This document shows, piece by piece, positions 9,819 to 18,206 of a stretch of 64,000 nucleotides of DNA. Below the pieces are notes generated by a model that was not told where the DNA came from, ran no database searches, and saw only the letters and a list, made by a program, of their open reading frames with translations. The DNA lies in assembly GCF_000518765.1 (NCBI RefSeq), contig NZ_JAEF01000006.1, positions 310,001-374,000 on the forward strand, in the 5' to 3' direction. The translations under genes and the position numbers were made by a program. The DNA comes from Ruminococcus flavefaciens ATCC 19208 (GTDB lineage Bacteria > Bacillota > Clostridia > Oscillospirales > Ruminococcaceae). How positions within the stretch are numbered: position 1 is the stretch's first letter; each line of letters begins with the position of its first letter.

Positions 9819-11271
9819 GCACCCCATAAAAATGCTTAAATATTCAGCAAAAAACATCTGGCTTCTTGTTTTCCCGCTTATGCGAGGTATATACACATAT
9901 CATTTTGACAAAAACTGGTTCTACAGTTGGATTAAAGGTGCTTGGTTCGATATTGCAGTGCTTGGTGCTATCCTTATTTTTGGATTTGTAAGGTGGTTCT
10001 TTTCTCGTATTGACTTCACAGGAGATGAAATAATCCACCGAGACGGTGTTTTTGTAAGAGTAAACACCTATATTCCATATAAGAATATCAGTTCGACAAC
10101 AGTTGAGCAGCCTTTTTACCTTACACCATTCAAAGCAGTGAGGTTTCGTTGTGACACACGTGCAGGTATATTTAAAACGGTCGATATGAAGCTTATTGTC
10201 GGTAAAAAAGCATTTAATGCAATAATGCTTCATATGCCCGATGTAAATGAAAAGAAAAAAATAGAAGGACTTCCGCAGATAAATATGCTTTCTGTCCTCC
10301 TTTTTTCTATTTTTTTTTCAAGCGGTTTTTCGGGAACTATATATCTTGCTACGTTTTTCTTTAAAGGCGGAGATATTGCTTACAATATCATAAGCCGTTC
10401 TATTAATATTCTGACGGAAGAAACAGAGAAGATCACAGATAAAATGGTTCTGAAAATTCCGACAGCTGCTCTTTTTGTCGGAATTTTCTTCATAGTCTCG
10501 TGGTTTTTATCATTTCTTGTTAATCTTTTCAGATATGGCAGGTTTGAGATAGAATGCGATAAAAAGTATATGAAGCTCGGATATGGTATATTTAACAGAA
10601 TGGAATACCGTATTAAAACTGCACATATTAATTATACCGATCTGAGACAGAATCTTATTATGAAGATGTTTGGCGCAGTGGCAGTACATATCAACTGCCC
10701 GGGTTATGGTTCGTCCAAAAACAGGCTTCCTGTACTTTTGCCTGTAAAATTTGAGAAAAATCTCGGAAAAGATCTTAATGCTATCGGAATATACAGCGGC
10801 ATAAAAAATGACTACAGCGCTCAGCCCGGCGGAATAGGTTCTTATCTGCTAATACCGCTTCTGGTGACTGTTCTTATAATTTCGTCACATAACTTAGTCG
10901 CAGAACTTTTTCCGCGCTTTGCAGAGCTCTCTTTCTTTATAGCAATAATGCTGGAGATCCCGTCAGTATGGTTCATAATAGTAAAGTTTACCGCTCTAAT
11001 GACAAGCGGAGTAGCTTTGTATGAAGAGAAAATAATGATCAGATGTTCGGTGTGGACAAGATTCCATACTGTCGTATCCGAGCAGGAAAAAGTCATAAAA
11101 ATAGAGCTTCAGCAAAATCTTCTTCAGGCAATGAGCGGACGCTGTGCTATGAGTATATGGTTTGAGGGCGAAGAGCATAAAAGATTTAAAATAAAAGCCA
11201 TGAAAGCCGAAGAGGTTCAAAGGATAGCGGAAATCATCGGATATGATCTCGGAAGTAAAGTTAATGCTTGA
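9808..11271 (+). CDS. Large bPH2-domain membrane protein (YdbT-like)
   Basis: 487 residues with several hydrophobic pairs (about 40-65, 155-180, 220-245, 345-400). These are separated by bPH2-like segments that repeat the pattern of a basic-aromatic strand, ...RDGVFVRVNTYIPYKNIS, then a soluble sheet. At least two to three PH-like modules are visible (about 70-135, 250-310, 395-480), the layout of YdbT. The ribosome site is AAGGGGGG, and the start overlaps the preceding gene. The stop codon lies inside the -35 element of rnpB. Function is not established. Confidence 0.7.
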   Translation: MYHEHPIKMLKYSAKNIWLLVFPLMRGIYTYHFDKNWFYSWIKGAWFDIAVLGAILIFGFVRWFFSRIDFTGDEIIHRDGVFVRVNTYIPYKNISSTTVEQPFYLTPFKAVRFRCDTRAGIFKTVDMKLIVGKKAFNAIMLHMPDVNEKKKIEGLPQINMLSVLLFSIFFSSGFSGTIYLATFFFKGGDIAYNIISRSINILTEETEKITDKMVLKIPTAALFVGIFFIVSWFLSFLVNLFRYGRFEIECDKKYMKLGYGIFNRMEYRIKTAHINYTDLRQNLIMKMFGAVAVHINCPGYGSSKNRLPVLLPVKFEKNLGKDLNAIGIYSGIKNDYSAQPGGIGSYLLIPLLVTVLIISSHNLVAELFPRFAELSFFIAIMLEIPSVWFIIVKFTALMTSGVALYEEKIMIRCSVWTRFHTVVSEQEKVIKIELQQNLLQAMSGRCAMSIWFEGEEHKRFKIKAMKAEEVQRIAEIIGYDLGSKVNA

Positions 11272-11296
11272 CTTTTGGTAAAAAAAATGATATCAT
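11268..11296 (+). promoter_or_regulatory. Promoter of rnpB
   Basis: TTGACT (11268-11273), 17-nt spacer, TATCAT (11291-11296). The predicted start coincides with the first base of the P1 stem at 11303. The -35 overlaps the stop codon of the preceding gene. Confidence 0.8.
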
Positions 11297-11302
11297 AATC
11301 AA

Positions 11303-11648
11303 GTGAGCAGACTATGCGGTAGCGGAAACGTTTCAGTTTACGAGGAAAGTCCGGGCATCACAGAGCAGGATAGCTGCTAACGGCAGCCGAGGGCGACCTT
11401 AGGGCAAGTGCAACAGAGATATACTGCCGTCATTATTGACGGTGATGGTGGAAAGGCGAGGTAAGAGCTCACCAGAGTGCTGGAGACAGTACTGCTATGT
11501 AAACCCTATTCGATGCAACGTCTATTGGTGCTTGTTATCATAACGTCTGCTCGACGGATAATAAGTAATGACGGCTTCAGCTTATCGGCGACGGTAAGCG
11601 TAGATAAATTACCGCACACGACAGAACCCGGCTTATCGGTCTGGTCAC
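11303..11648 (+). ncRNA. rnpB: RNase P RNA (M1-like)
   Basis: Catalytic RNA of RNase P, which removes 5' leaders from pre-tRNAs. Conserved blocks are recognisable: GAGGAAAGTCCGGGC near the 5' end, the ACAGAGCAGGATA block, GGCGACC, AGTGCAACAGAGA, GGTGATGGTGGAAAGGCG, the GTAAGAGCTCACCAG loop, TGTAAACCCTAT and, at the 3' end, ACAGAACCCGGCTTATCGG. The ends were set by the P1 stem GTGAGCAGAC with GTCTGGTCAC. A terminator follows immediately. The assignment to type A or B architecture was not worked out in full. Confidence 0.95.
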
Positions 11649-11651
11649 AAT

Positions 11652-11679
11652 AAAAAAGAGAGCGAAAGCTCTCTTTTTT
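11652..11679 (+). terminator. Bidirectional terminator between rnpB and the AraC gene
   Basis: AAAAAAGAGAGC, loop GAAA, GCTCTCTTTTTT: a 12-bp stem with a GNRA tetraloop and U runs readable on both strands. It ends rnpB on the plus strand and the AraC-family gene on the minus strand. Confidence 0.9.
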
Positions 11680-11691
11680 ATTTATGTATAT

Positions 11692-12576
11692 TTAGTCTCT
11701 CCACATTTTTCTGTAGGAAAAGCAGGTGAGATTTTCAGATTTTTTAAACTGTCTTGCAAAGTAGCTCTGATCGTTGAATCCGCATAAATGAGCTATCTCT
11801 TCAACAGATTTGTCGGAAAAACGAAGAAGATTTTTTCCGTAATTGATGCGTGCATTTATAATATGCTGGAATATAGTTTTACCGTATATCCTTTTATATT
11901 CTCTCGTGAGATAGTATTTACTTATGTAAAACTGAGATGAAAGCTTTTCCAGTGAAAGATCTTCTGTAAAATGATCGTCAATATAGTTGTTGACCGCAGC
12001 AAGCTTCTGTTTAAGGGCAGAATCATACTGCTGATCCGATATGTTGACAGTAAGTGCAAGAGTAAGGATATCAACGATATATTTTGATGTAACTATTTCG
12101 GCATCAGGTTCTTTTTTTTCGTTGACTTCGAGTATATCTGTTATAGCAGACACAACTTTATCAAAGAAAGCAGGTCTGAATACATTCTTTGACTGTGAAA
12201 TATAATAATCGTAATACTGCTGAGAGGTCCCGCCGTTAAAATGTATCCACAGAAGCTCCCACGGATCTCTGTCCGAGCTTTTGTAAAAAAATGGTGATTT
12301 GCAGTCTATAAAGAAGCAATCTCCAGTGACAAGCTGAAATTTCTCGCCATTTACAGAGAGCTCTCCTTTGCCGTTTACAACAGCAGCGATAAGAAATGAT
12401 TCCAGATCCTGACGCTGTATTGCGGCAGCCTCTTCTGTCCTTGCGAAACCTGCTTCCTGTATATAAAAGAAAGTGTTTTTGGCAGACGGTCCGGGTGTAC
12501 ATATGATTCTCCTGGAAAGCCTGCTGCCAGAGCTTTTATTTTTACTTGTATCCGTTTTTGTACACTCCTTTACAAT
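11692..12576 (-). CDS. AraC-family transcriptional regulator (start uncertain)
   Basis: N-terminal AraC-type cupin ligand-binding domain, then a C-terminal double helix-turn-helix (LSLEKLSSQFYISKYYLTREYKRIYG and the VEEIAHLCGFNDQSYFARQFKKSENLTCFSYRK region). Related regulators often respond to sugars. The start is a problem. The open frame extends to an ATG at 12687, and an in-frame ATG lies at 12618. Yet a good promoter (TTGATT-17-TATAAT, 12627-12599) places the transcript start near 12592, with an AAAGGAG site at 12571-12565. No in-frame ATG, GTG or TTG follows that site. The coordinate given (12576, ATT codon) is a compromise. Either a rare start codon, an upstream transcript, or a sequence or frame change is involved. 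Confidence 0.75.
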   Translation of the reverse strand: MVKECTKTDTSKNKSSGSRLSRRIICTPGPSAKNTFFYIQEAGFARTEEAAAIQRQDLESFLIAAVVNGKGELSVNGEKFQLVTGDCFFIDCKSPFFYKSSDRDPWELLWIHFNGGTSQQYYDYYISQSKNVFRPAFFDKVVSAITDILEVNEKKEPDAEIVTSKYIVDILTLALTVNISDQQYDSALKQKLAAVNNYIDDHFTEDLSLEKLSSQFYISKYYLTREYKRIYGKTIFQHIINARINYGKNLLRFSDKSVEEIAHLCGFNDQSYFARQFKKSENLTCFSYRKMWRD

Positions 12577-12598
12577 GATATAGCAATATCGTACTAAT

Positions 12599-12627
12599 AT
12601 TATATCACAAAAATACATATAAATCAA
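12599..12627 (-). promoter_or_regulatory. Promoter of the AraC-family gene
   Basis: Minus strand TTGATT (12627-12622), 17-nt spacer, TATAAT (12604-12599). Predicted start near 12592. Confidence 0.65.
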
Positions 12628-12664
12628 TGGCTGCCATGAAATATCCACTCTAACAATAGAAATA

Positions 12665-12916
12665 TTACAGCAGTAAAAGTATAGCAATAATTATCAATAT
12701 CATAGCCGTGATTAAAATGTATCTTCTGTTCCGAAAAAAACTTCTTTTTCTGTTCTCATGAGGAAGCAGGGAAGATAATATCCTCTGAGCTTCTTTTTGT
12801 GATATTGTTTCAGGAAAAATTGTTACATTTGGTCTGAGATAAAGAACTGCTTTCTCGAAATATAGACTGTCAGGGTTATTGATCTCGATAATTTTCTTGT
12901 TTACGCCTTTTATCAT
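12665..12916 (-). CDS. Small tail-anchored membrane protein of unknown function
   Basis: 83 residues. The ATG at 12916 follows a GGAGGTACT ribosome site; the longer frame has no such site. The first 60 residues are soluble and include a basic stretch (ENRKRSFFRNRR), followed by a hydrophobic C-terminal segment of about 20 residues ending in Leu repeats. This suggests a tail anchor or a single C-terminal transmembrane helix. It lies 50 nt downstream of the DNA glycosylase gene, probably in the same transcript. I do not recognise a family. Confidence 0.6.
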   Translation of the reverse strand: MIKGVNKKIIEINNPDSLYFEKAVLYLRPNVTIFPETISQKEAQRILSSLLPHENRKRSFFRNRRYILITAMILIIIAILLLL

Positions 12917-12966
12917 AGTACCTCCGATGAAAACATTTATCGAAAGTATTGGCAAAATAATGAAGC

Positions 12967-13788
12967 TTATTCAATTTGTTTTGAAATACTGCGGATATAA
13001 TGGAAAAGATACTGCTGAGCTATGCCTGCATTTTTTTGAGCAAATTCAGGAAATCCGTCAGGATAATACTCAGCAAGAACTCTTTTTATCCATACATCTA
13101 CAGGAAATGCTTCTGTTCTGTACATACCGAACAGAAGAACACATTCAGCAACCTTCGGACCTACGCCTTTTATTTGTTTCAAAGCACTTCTTGCTTCATC
13201 TATAGGCATTTTGGATATAGCTGAAAGGTCGATAGTACCGTCAGCCACCTTTGATGCAGCATCTTCAATATATTTCGCTCTGAAACCGCTGCGAAGGTAC
13301 GCAAGTGAATCGGCGGTTTCCGTTGAAAGTTTTTTATAATCCGGAAATTTACCGTGATAATTCTCGCAAAGGCGGTCTATAATGCCTTTTATTCTTGGAA
13401 TATTATTATTCTGGGAAATAATAAAGGAAATAAGGCACTCCCAGCTATCCTGTCTGAGCAGGCGGATTCCGCCTGCAAATTCGCAAGCCTTTGAAAGAGT
13501 TGCATCTTCAGAAAATTCTTTTTTCAGTTCGGAATAATCTGTTTCAAAATCAAAATAGCTTATCCACTTGGAGATGAAATCGTTTTCATCTGTATTATGA
13601 AATATAAAACAGCCTTTGTCAGTTTGTGAAATAGTGAGCTTATCATTTATAAAAGCACCTTTATATGTACATATGTGATCGGAAGGTATCTTCTTCCAGC
13701 GAAAAGCCTGTCCGCAGTCGAGAGTCTCATCAAGGTCAAGATCGGGTTCATAGACAATGATGTCGTTTTCCTGTACTCTGTAATCCAT
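12967..13788 (-). CDS. 8-oxoguanine DNA glycosylase / AP lyase (Ogg1 type)
   Basis: Base-excision repair enzyme removing 8-oxoguanine. The N-terminal domain carries the OGG signature CGQAFRW near residue 25. The helix-hairpin-helix is LKQIKGVGPKVAECVLLFGM, with the Gly/Pro-rich turn, and the catalytic Lys-Asp region appears as AFPVDVWIKRVL. In this motif the D is the family's catalytic aspartate; the catalytic lysine lies in the helix-hairpin-helix (GPKVAEC). The length of 273 residues fits bacterial Ogg1-like enzymes. The start ATG follows AAGGAGGAT. Confidence 0.9.
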   Translation of the reverse strand: MDYRVQENDIIVYEPDLDLDETLDCGQAFRWKKIPSDHICTYKGAFINDKLTISQTDKGCFIFHNTDENDFISKWISYFDFETDYSELKKEFSEDATLSKACEFAGGIRLLRQDSWECLISFIISQNNNIPRIKGIIDRLCENYHGKFPDYKKLSTETADSLAYLRSGFRAKYIEDAASKVADGTIDLSAISKMPIDEARSALKQIKGVGPKVAECVLLFGMYRTEAFPVDVWIKRVLAEYYPDGFPEFAQKNAGIAQQYLFHYIRSISKQIE

Positions 13789-13833
13789 AATATCCTCCTT
13801 AAAAAGTTATATATACAAACTAAAGTCTTGTAC

Positions 13834-13862
13834 TTGATTTTTCATTTAAATTATACTAAAAT
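13834..13862 (+). promoter_or_regulatory. Promoter of the TPM lipoprotein gene
   Basis: TTGATT (13834-13839), 17-nt spacer, TAAAAT (13857-13862), with an alternative TATAAT just downstream. Predicted start about 28 nt before the coding start. Confidence 0.55.
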
Positions 13863-13896
13863 ATAATAGAGAATACAATAGCAAGGAATGATTTTT

Positions 13897-14763
13897 TTGA
13901 AAAAATTTATCTCTGCCATAGCTTTCGCAGCAGTTATGGTACTTGTTTTCAGCGGTTGTTCGTCAAAAAACAGCAGTAAAGAAAGCCGTGCTGAGGCAAC
14001 AAGTCAGCCTTTTACCGAGCGTGAAGTTGAAACTGCCGAGGGTACTTATATTTTTGATAAGGCTAATATCCTTGATTCGGAAACGATTAAAGCCTGCAAC
14101 GACTATGCAGGCTGGCTGTACAAGAAGAAGCTTATCAATGCGGCTGTAATAACAGTAAATGATCTTGAAGGCAAATATCCATATGATTATGCAGCCGAAG
14201 AATACAATAAGTTATACGAAGGAAAGGGAAGCGGTCTTGTCGTTCTTATAAATAATGACACCAATTATGATTCCGTATTCAGATCCGGATCATGTCTTTA
14301 CGGCATATCAGATAAAGCCGAGTATAATGCTGTTTATTGGGAGACTAAGGAAGTGCTCAAGGGCGATTACCGTTCCGGTATAATGCGCCTTTTGCAGCTT
14401 GGTGAGCTTTGCCCTATGCACGTTATAGATAATGCGCAGGTTTTTGATATGGATCAGTTGAATAAGATTGAAAAAACACTTAGCTCATGTAAAGAAGATG
14501 TAACATTAATCGCTTCACATAACGGTTCGGAAACACCTAATGATCAGATACTCCAGCAGTACTACGACCGCAAGTATAAAAACGATAAGGGCATAATGTT
14601 TATGCTTGACACGATATCGGGGAAGATACTTGTTCATTCCTCTGAAAAGATATCCTCGGATATTGAAAAAGCTCTTAAAGACGCAAATACTTTATCAGCA
14701 AAAGGCGATAATTACGGAGCTGTCAACAAAATACTGGAAGCTCTTAAAAAAGCAGATGACTAA
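13897..14763 (+). CDS. TPM-domain lipoprotein
   Basis: A secreted lipoprotein of 288 residues: basic N-terminus, hydrophobic helix and lipobox FSGC, with the Cys near residue 21. After a Ser/Thr-rich linker comes a TPM domain (YIFDKANILDSETI, then LINAAVITVNDLEG and GSGLVVLINND), and a partial second copy follows (VIDNAQVFDMDQLNKIE onward). The family is widespread and poorly understood; plant members have phosphatase activity. The TTG at 13897 was chosen over the ATG at 13888 because AAGGA lies 9 nt upstream of the TTG but abuts the ATG. The ABC exporter gene follows after 50 nt. Confidence 0.72.
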   Translation: MKKFISAIAFAAVMVLVFSGCSSKNSSKESRAEATSQPFTEREVETAEGTYIFDKANILDSETIKACNDYAGWLYKKKLINAAVITVNDLEGKYPYDYAAEEYNKLYEGKGSGLVVLINNDTNYDSVFRSGSCLYGISDKAEYNAVYWETKEVLKGDYRSGIMRLLQLGELCPMHVIDNAQVFDMDQLNKIEKTLSSCKEDVTLIASHNGSETPNDQILQQYYDRKYKNDKGIMFMLDTISGKILVHSSEKISSDIEKALKDANTLSAKGDNYGAVNKILEALKKADD

Positions 14764-14813
14764 ACATTTTTGTATAAAGAAGCAATAAAAAATGCAGAAG
14801 GAGCTGATATTAT

Positions 14814-16670
14814 ATGCCGCCTATAGGTGGTCCAAGAGGAATGGGATATCTTACAGAGGAGGAAAAGAAAAATCGACCAAAGGTCACAAAAGATCTTCTG
14901 AAAAGAATATTTTCATATTTAAAGCCTTACTGGAAACAGATGCTGATCGTGCTTATTGCCATTGTCATTTCTTCCACACTGACTCTTTTGCCTTCAGTTC
15001 TTACAGGAAAGATAATTGATGAAGGACTTATCGGCAGAAGCCTTAAAAAACTCATATTCTTCATAATCCTGTCTCTAACGGTTACTCTCGGTGCAAATCT
15101 GATAGGTGTACTTGAAAGCTACATGAATACATGGATAGCTCAGCATATAACATACGATATGCGAAATAAAATGTACCTGCATCTTCAAAAAATGTCACAG
15201 AGATTTTTCACTTCCAATAATCAGGGCGATATCATAACCCGTATGACAAGTGATATTTCCGGAGTACAGCAGATTATAACCAATACGCTTACAAGTATAC
15301 TTTCAAATTCCATAACACTGATCGTTGCAATGATAGTAATGTTCAGACAGAACTGGATTCTTGCGATAGTCGGTGTACTTGTTGTTCCGCTGTTTGCTAT
15401 TCCTACAAGAAACGCAGGCAAGACAAGATGGTCAATAACAAAGGAATCGCAGGCTTGCAGCGACGAAATAAACGGTATTCTGAACGAGACTATGTCCGTA
15501 AGCGGACAGCTTCTTGTCAAGCTTTTCGGCATGGAAAAGACAGAATATGAAAAATACGAAAATGTCAATCGCAGAATGATAAAGCTCAACATACGTGAGG
15601 GTATGGCGGGACGCTGGTTCAGAGTTGCTCTTACCACATTTTCAAGTATAGGACCAATGCTGATCTATCTTGCAGGCGGAATACTTATGATGAAGTTTGA
15701 TTCTGACCTTACAGTAGGTGATATTACAGTACTTGTTGCACTTCTCGGAAAAATGTACGGTCCTGTAAATCAGCTTCTCAATATACAGGTAGACTGGATA
15801 CGTTCAATGGCAATGTTCACACGTATTTTTGAGTATTACGATATGCCTGTCGAGATAAAAAATGCTCCTGACGCAATTACTCCAACAGATGCTCCTGAGG
15901 GAAAAGTCGAGTTTAAAAACGTTGGTTTTTATTACGATAAAGAGCGTCAGATACTCAGTGATATCAATTTTTCGCTTGAGAGTGGAAAGTGCATAGCAGT
16001 TGTAGGACCGTCAGGTTCGGGAAAAAGCACACTTGTAAATCTTATTCCGCGACTTTACGACGTTACGTCAGGCAGCGTACTGTTTGACGGTACGGACGTA
16101 AGAAAGCTTGATCTTGCTTATTTACGCAGCCATATAGGTATAGTCAGTCAGGAAACATACCTTTTCAACGGTACTATACGCGAAAACTTGCTTTATGCAA
16201 AGCCTGACGCTACAGAAGATGAGCTTATAACCGCCTGCAAACAGGCTAATATATATGAATTTGTAGAAAAACAGGAAAACGGACTTGATACTGTAGTCGG
16301 AAACCGCGGATTAAAGCTTTCCGGCGGTGAAAAACAGCGTATATCCATTGCACGTGTTTTACTGAAGGATCCTGCTCTTATGATATTTGACGAAGCTACT
16401 TCCGCACTCGACTCGATATCCGAACAAAAGATACAGGACGCTATAGAGCCTCTGATATCTTCAAGAACAAGTATCCTTATCGCACACAGATTGTCGACTA
16501 TTCTGGCAGCAGACGAGATACTGGTAATAAAGGACGGTGTTATCTCCGAAAGAGGTACACACAGCGAGCTTGTAAGCCGCGGCGGAGTATATACAGAGCT
16601 TTATAACACTCAGTTCAGCAAAGTCGAAACAGGTACAGAACGTTTTGAATATACGGAAGGTGAAGACTGA
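14814..16670 (+). CDS. ABC exporter, fused membrane and ATPase domains
   Basis: Half-transporter of 618 residues that should work as a dimer. Six transmembrane helices lie in about residues 45-325. The nucleotide-binding domain follows (about 360-600), with Walker A GPSGSGKST, Q-loop SQETYLF, signature LSGGEKQR, Walker B LMIFDEATSALD and H-loop AHRLST. All catalytic motifs are intact. The type is the multidrug or lipid exporter family (MsbA/BmrA-like); the substrate cannot be read from sequence. The ribosome site AGAAGGAG is well placed. Probable operon with the TPM gene before it and relQ after it (33 nt). Confidence 0.9.
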   Translation: MPPIGGPRGMGYLTEEEKKNRPKVTKDLLKRIFSYLKPYWKQMLIVLIAIVISSTLTLLPSVLTGKIIDEGLIGRSLKKLIFFIILSLTVTLGANLIGVLESYMNTWIAQHITYDMRNKMYLHLQKMSQRFFTSNNQGDIITRMTSDISGVQQIITNTLTSILSNSITLIVAMIVMFRQNWILAIVGVLVVPLFAIPTRNAGKTRWSITKESQACSDEINGILNETMSVSGQLLVKLFGMEKTEYEKYENVNRRMIKLNIREGMAGRWFRVALTTFSSIGPMLIYLAGGILMMKFDSDLTVGDITVLVALLGKMYGPVNQLLNIQVDWIRSMAMFTRIFEYYDMPVEIKNAPDAITPTDAPEGKVEFKNVGFYYDKERQILSDINFSLESGKCIAVVGPSGSGKSTLVNLIPRLYDVTSGSVLFDGTDVRKLDLAYLRSHIGIVSQETYLFNGTIRENLLYAKPDATEDELITACKQANIYEFVEKQENGLDTVVGNRGLKLSGGEKQRISIARVLLKDPALMIFDEATSALDSISEQKIQDAIEPLISSRTSILIAHRLSTILAADEILVIKDGVISERGTHSELVSRGGVYTELYNTQFSKVETGTERFEYTEGED

Positions 16671-16703
16671 TCTTCACACTCGGACAGAAAGGAAGGATAC
16701 GCC

Positions 16704-17396
16704 ATGAGTGAAAAGGATTTTTATATTGAAGCATTTGACAATCTGCCTGCACTTGCCGACAACAGTGAGTCTATGAAGGAAAAATTTGCGCACGTTTTCT
16801 ATGATTTTTTGCAGCTTTCTCATCTTTATGATTCTGCTATAGAGGTCGTAAAGACTTACCTTGGGATACTCGATAACGAATTCAGCGTAAAATTCCAGAG
16901 AAACCCTATTCATAACATTGAAAGCCGTTTGAAGTCTCCTCAGTCGATAATAGGCAAGCTTCAGAAGAAGAATTTAGAAATTTCGACAGATGCAGCAAGA
17001 AAAAATCTCCTTGATCTTGCTGGTATCAGAGTTACCTGCTATTATATCACAGATATTTATGCCATAGTCGAAATGCTTTCAAGGCGTGATGATTTTACTG
17101 TCATCAAGCGCAAGGATTACATAAAAAATCCCAAGCCGAGCGGCTACAGAAGTTATCATATGATACTTAACGTACCTGTTTATTTATCTACACATAAGGA
17201 ATACGCTCCTGTAGAAATACAGATACGTACCATAGCTATGGATTTCTGGGCAAGTCTTGAACATCAGCTAAAATATAAAACATCATCGGATATCCCGCCC
17301 GAAATATCCGATGAGCTTAAAGAATGTGCTGAAAGGATCGCCGAGACGGACTTGCAGATGCAAAATATATATTTACAGATAAAAGATATGGAATAA
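16704..17396 (+). CDS. relQ: Small alarmone synthetase (RelQ/YjbM type)
   Basis: Cytoplasmic (p)ppGpp synthetase without hydrolase domain, 230 residues. Synthetase motifs are present: LLDLAGIRVTCYYITDIYAIVE, KNPKPSGYRSYHM (the G-loop-like region with catalytic Tyr/His) and VEIQIRTIAMDFWASLEHQLKYK with the catalytic Glu of EIQIRT. No HD, TGS or ACT domains. Such enzymes are usually induced by cell-envelope stress. The gene follows the ABC exporter by 33 nt with an AAGGAAGG site, and a terminator follows. Confidence 0.92.
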   Translation: MSEKDFYIEAFDNLPALADNSESMKEKFAHVFYDFLQLSHLYDSAIEVVKTYLGILDNEFSVKFQRNPIHNIESRLKSPQSIIGKLQKKNLEISTDAARKNLLDLAGIRVTCYYITDIYAIVEMLSRRDDFTVIKRKDYIKNPKPSGYRSYHMILNVPVYLSTHKEYAPVEIQIRTIAMDFWASLEHQLKYKTSSDIPPEISDELKECAERIAETDLQMQNIYLQIKDME

Positions 17397-17403
17397 TAAT
17401 TTT

Positions 17404-17432
17404 AAGCTCATCGTTCACGGTGAGCTTTTTCG
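17404..17432 (+). terminator. Terminator after relQ
   Basis: AAGCTCA, 10-nt loop, TGAGCTTTTT: a 7-bp stem followed by a short U run, 8 nt after the relQ stop. Confidence 0.7.
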
Positions 17433-17476
17433 TCATAATATTACTTAAAAAAGTCTATTTTACAAAAAAATCCCCG

Positions 17477-17505
17477 TTCACATTTGCTCAGGCTGATGAT
17501 ATAAT
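17477..17505 (+). promoter_or_regulatory. Promoter of the 100-residue protein gene
   Basis: TTCACA (17477-17482), 17-nt spacer, TATAAT (17500-17505). Predicted start about 30 nt ahead of the ATG at 17542, which has an AAAGGAG site. Confidence 0.65.
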
Positions 17506-17541
17506 AAAACTGTCAACAGATAAAAAGAAAGGAGCATATAA

Positions 17542-17844
17542 ATGTTCGGGATAGTAAAAAAGATAAAGCGTGAGGTCATTGACAAAACCACTTATATGGA
17601 GATCTTCGGTGATAATAAGGTAGCATACAGGGTTTTGAGCGGACGAATGAGGATATTTGAAGACGAGATAATTACATACGGTGTGGAAGTCATAGACCAT
17701 AGAAACGGTCAAAAAGAGCTTATTGATGATTTTTCAAGAAATATTGAAGATGCCGTAGCTTTCGCAGAACTGCTTATAAGCCAGAAAATAAAGCCATGTC
17801 AGCTTTACAGCAAAGCCCTTGATTTTCTGAGAGTATCCATATAA
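17542..17844 (+). CDS. Small conserved protein, probably DUF6514 family
   Basis: A soluble protein of 100 residues with no signal or membrane segment. It begins with a basic stretch, continues with a beta-rich part (VAYRVLSGRMRI, IITYGVEVIDH) and ends in helices (IEDAVAFAELLISQKIKP). This pattern resembles the small clostridial proteins grouped as DUF6514; I am not certain. It has its own promoter and an AAAGGAG site, so it is a real single-gene unit. Function unknown. Confidence 0.7.
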   Translation: MFGIVKKIKREVIDKTTYMEIFGDNKVAYRVLSGRMRIFEDEIITYGVEVIDHRNGQKELIDDFSRNIEDAVAFAELLISQKIKPCQLYSKALDFLRVSI

Positions 17845-17863
17845 AAAATTTACTTTTGGGGTA

Positions 17864-17892
17864 TGGACAAATTGATTTTTTTATGATATAAT
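17864..17892 (+). promoter_or_regulatory. Promoter of the YdbC/PC4-like gene
   Basis: TGGACA (17864-17869), 17-nt spacer, TATAAT (17887-17892). Predicted start near 17899, 40 nt before the ATG at 17939. Confidence 0.7.
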
Positions 17893-17938
17893 ATCAAATT
17901 GAATGGTAAATAGCCATATCTGGAAAGGAGAGATCGCA

Positions 17939-18172
17939 ATGGCTGAATTAAAATATGAGATCACAGAAAAACTGGGGGTTCTTTCTGAGAACGCTAAGGG
18001 CTGGACAAAAGAACTTAACATGGTGAGCTGGAATGAGCATGAGCCTAAGTATGACATAAGAGAATGGTCACCCGATCATTCAAGAATGGGAAAGGGCGTT
18101 ACTCTTACAGCTGACGAACTTGCAGAGCTCAAAGAGCTTCTTGCCGGAATTGATCTTGATTCATTTGAATAA
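17939..18172 (+). CDS. YdbC-like PC4-fold nucleic-acid-binding protein
   Basis: 77 residues starting at ATG 17939 behind AAAGGAGAG. The sequence EITEKLGVLSENAKGWTKELNMVSWN, then KYDIREWSPDHSRMGKGVTLT and a final acidic helix, matches the YdbC family. That family has the fold of the eukaryotic coactivator PC4 and binds single-stranded DNA without sequence preference. Its role in bacteria is not settled. It forms a single-gene unit closed by a strong terminator. Confidence 0.85.
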   Translation: MAELKYEITEKLGVLSENAKGWTKELNMVSWNEHEPKYDIREWSPDHSRMGKGVTLTADELAELKELLAGIDLDSFE

Positions 18173-18176
18173 GCAT

Positions 18177-18204
18177 AAAAAGCAGCTCGCTGAGCTGCTT
18201 TTTT
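18177..18204 (+). terminator. Bidirectional terminator between the YdbC-like gene and uppP
   Basis: AAAAAGCAGCTC, loop GCT, GAGCTGCTTTTTT: long stem with U run on the plus strand and A/U run serving the convergent uppP on the minus strand. Confidence 0.88.
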
Positions 18205-18206
18205 CA

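Noticed and set aside
12545..12567. Seven-residue leader peptide (GTG TAC AAA ... TAA) before the AraC gene
   Set aside because: Its start codon overlaps the ribosome site, so initiation there is unlikely; kept only as part of the start-codon puzzle.
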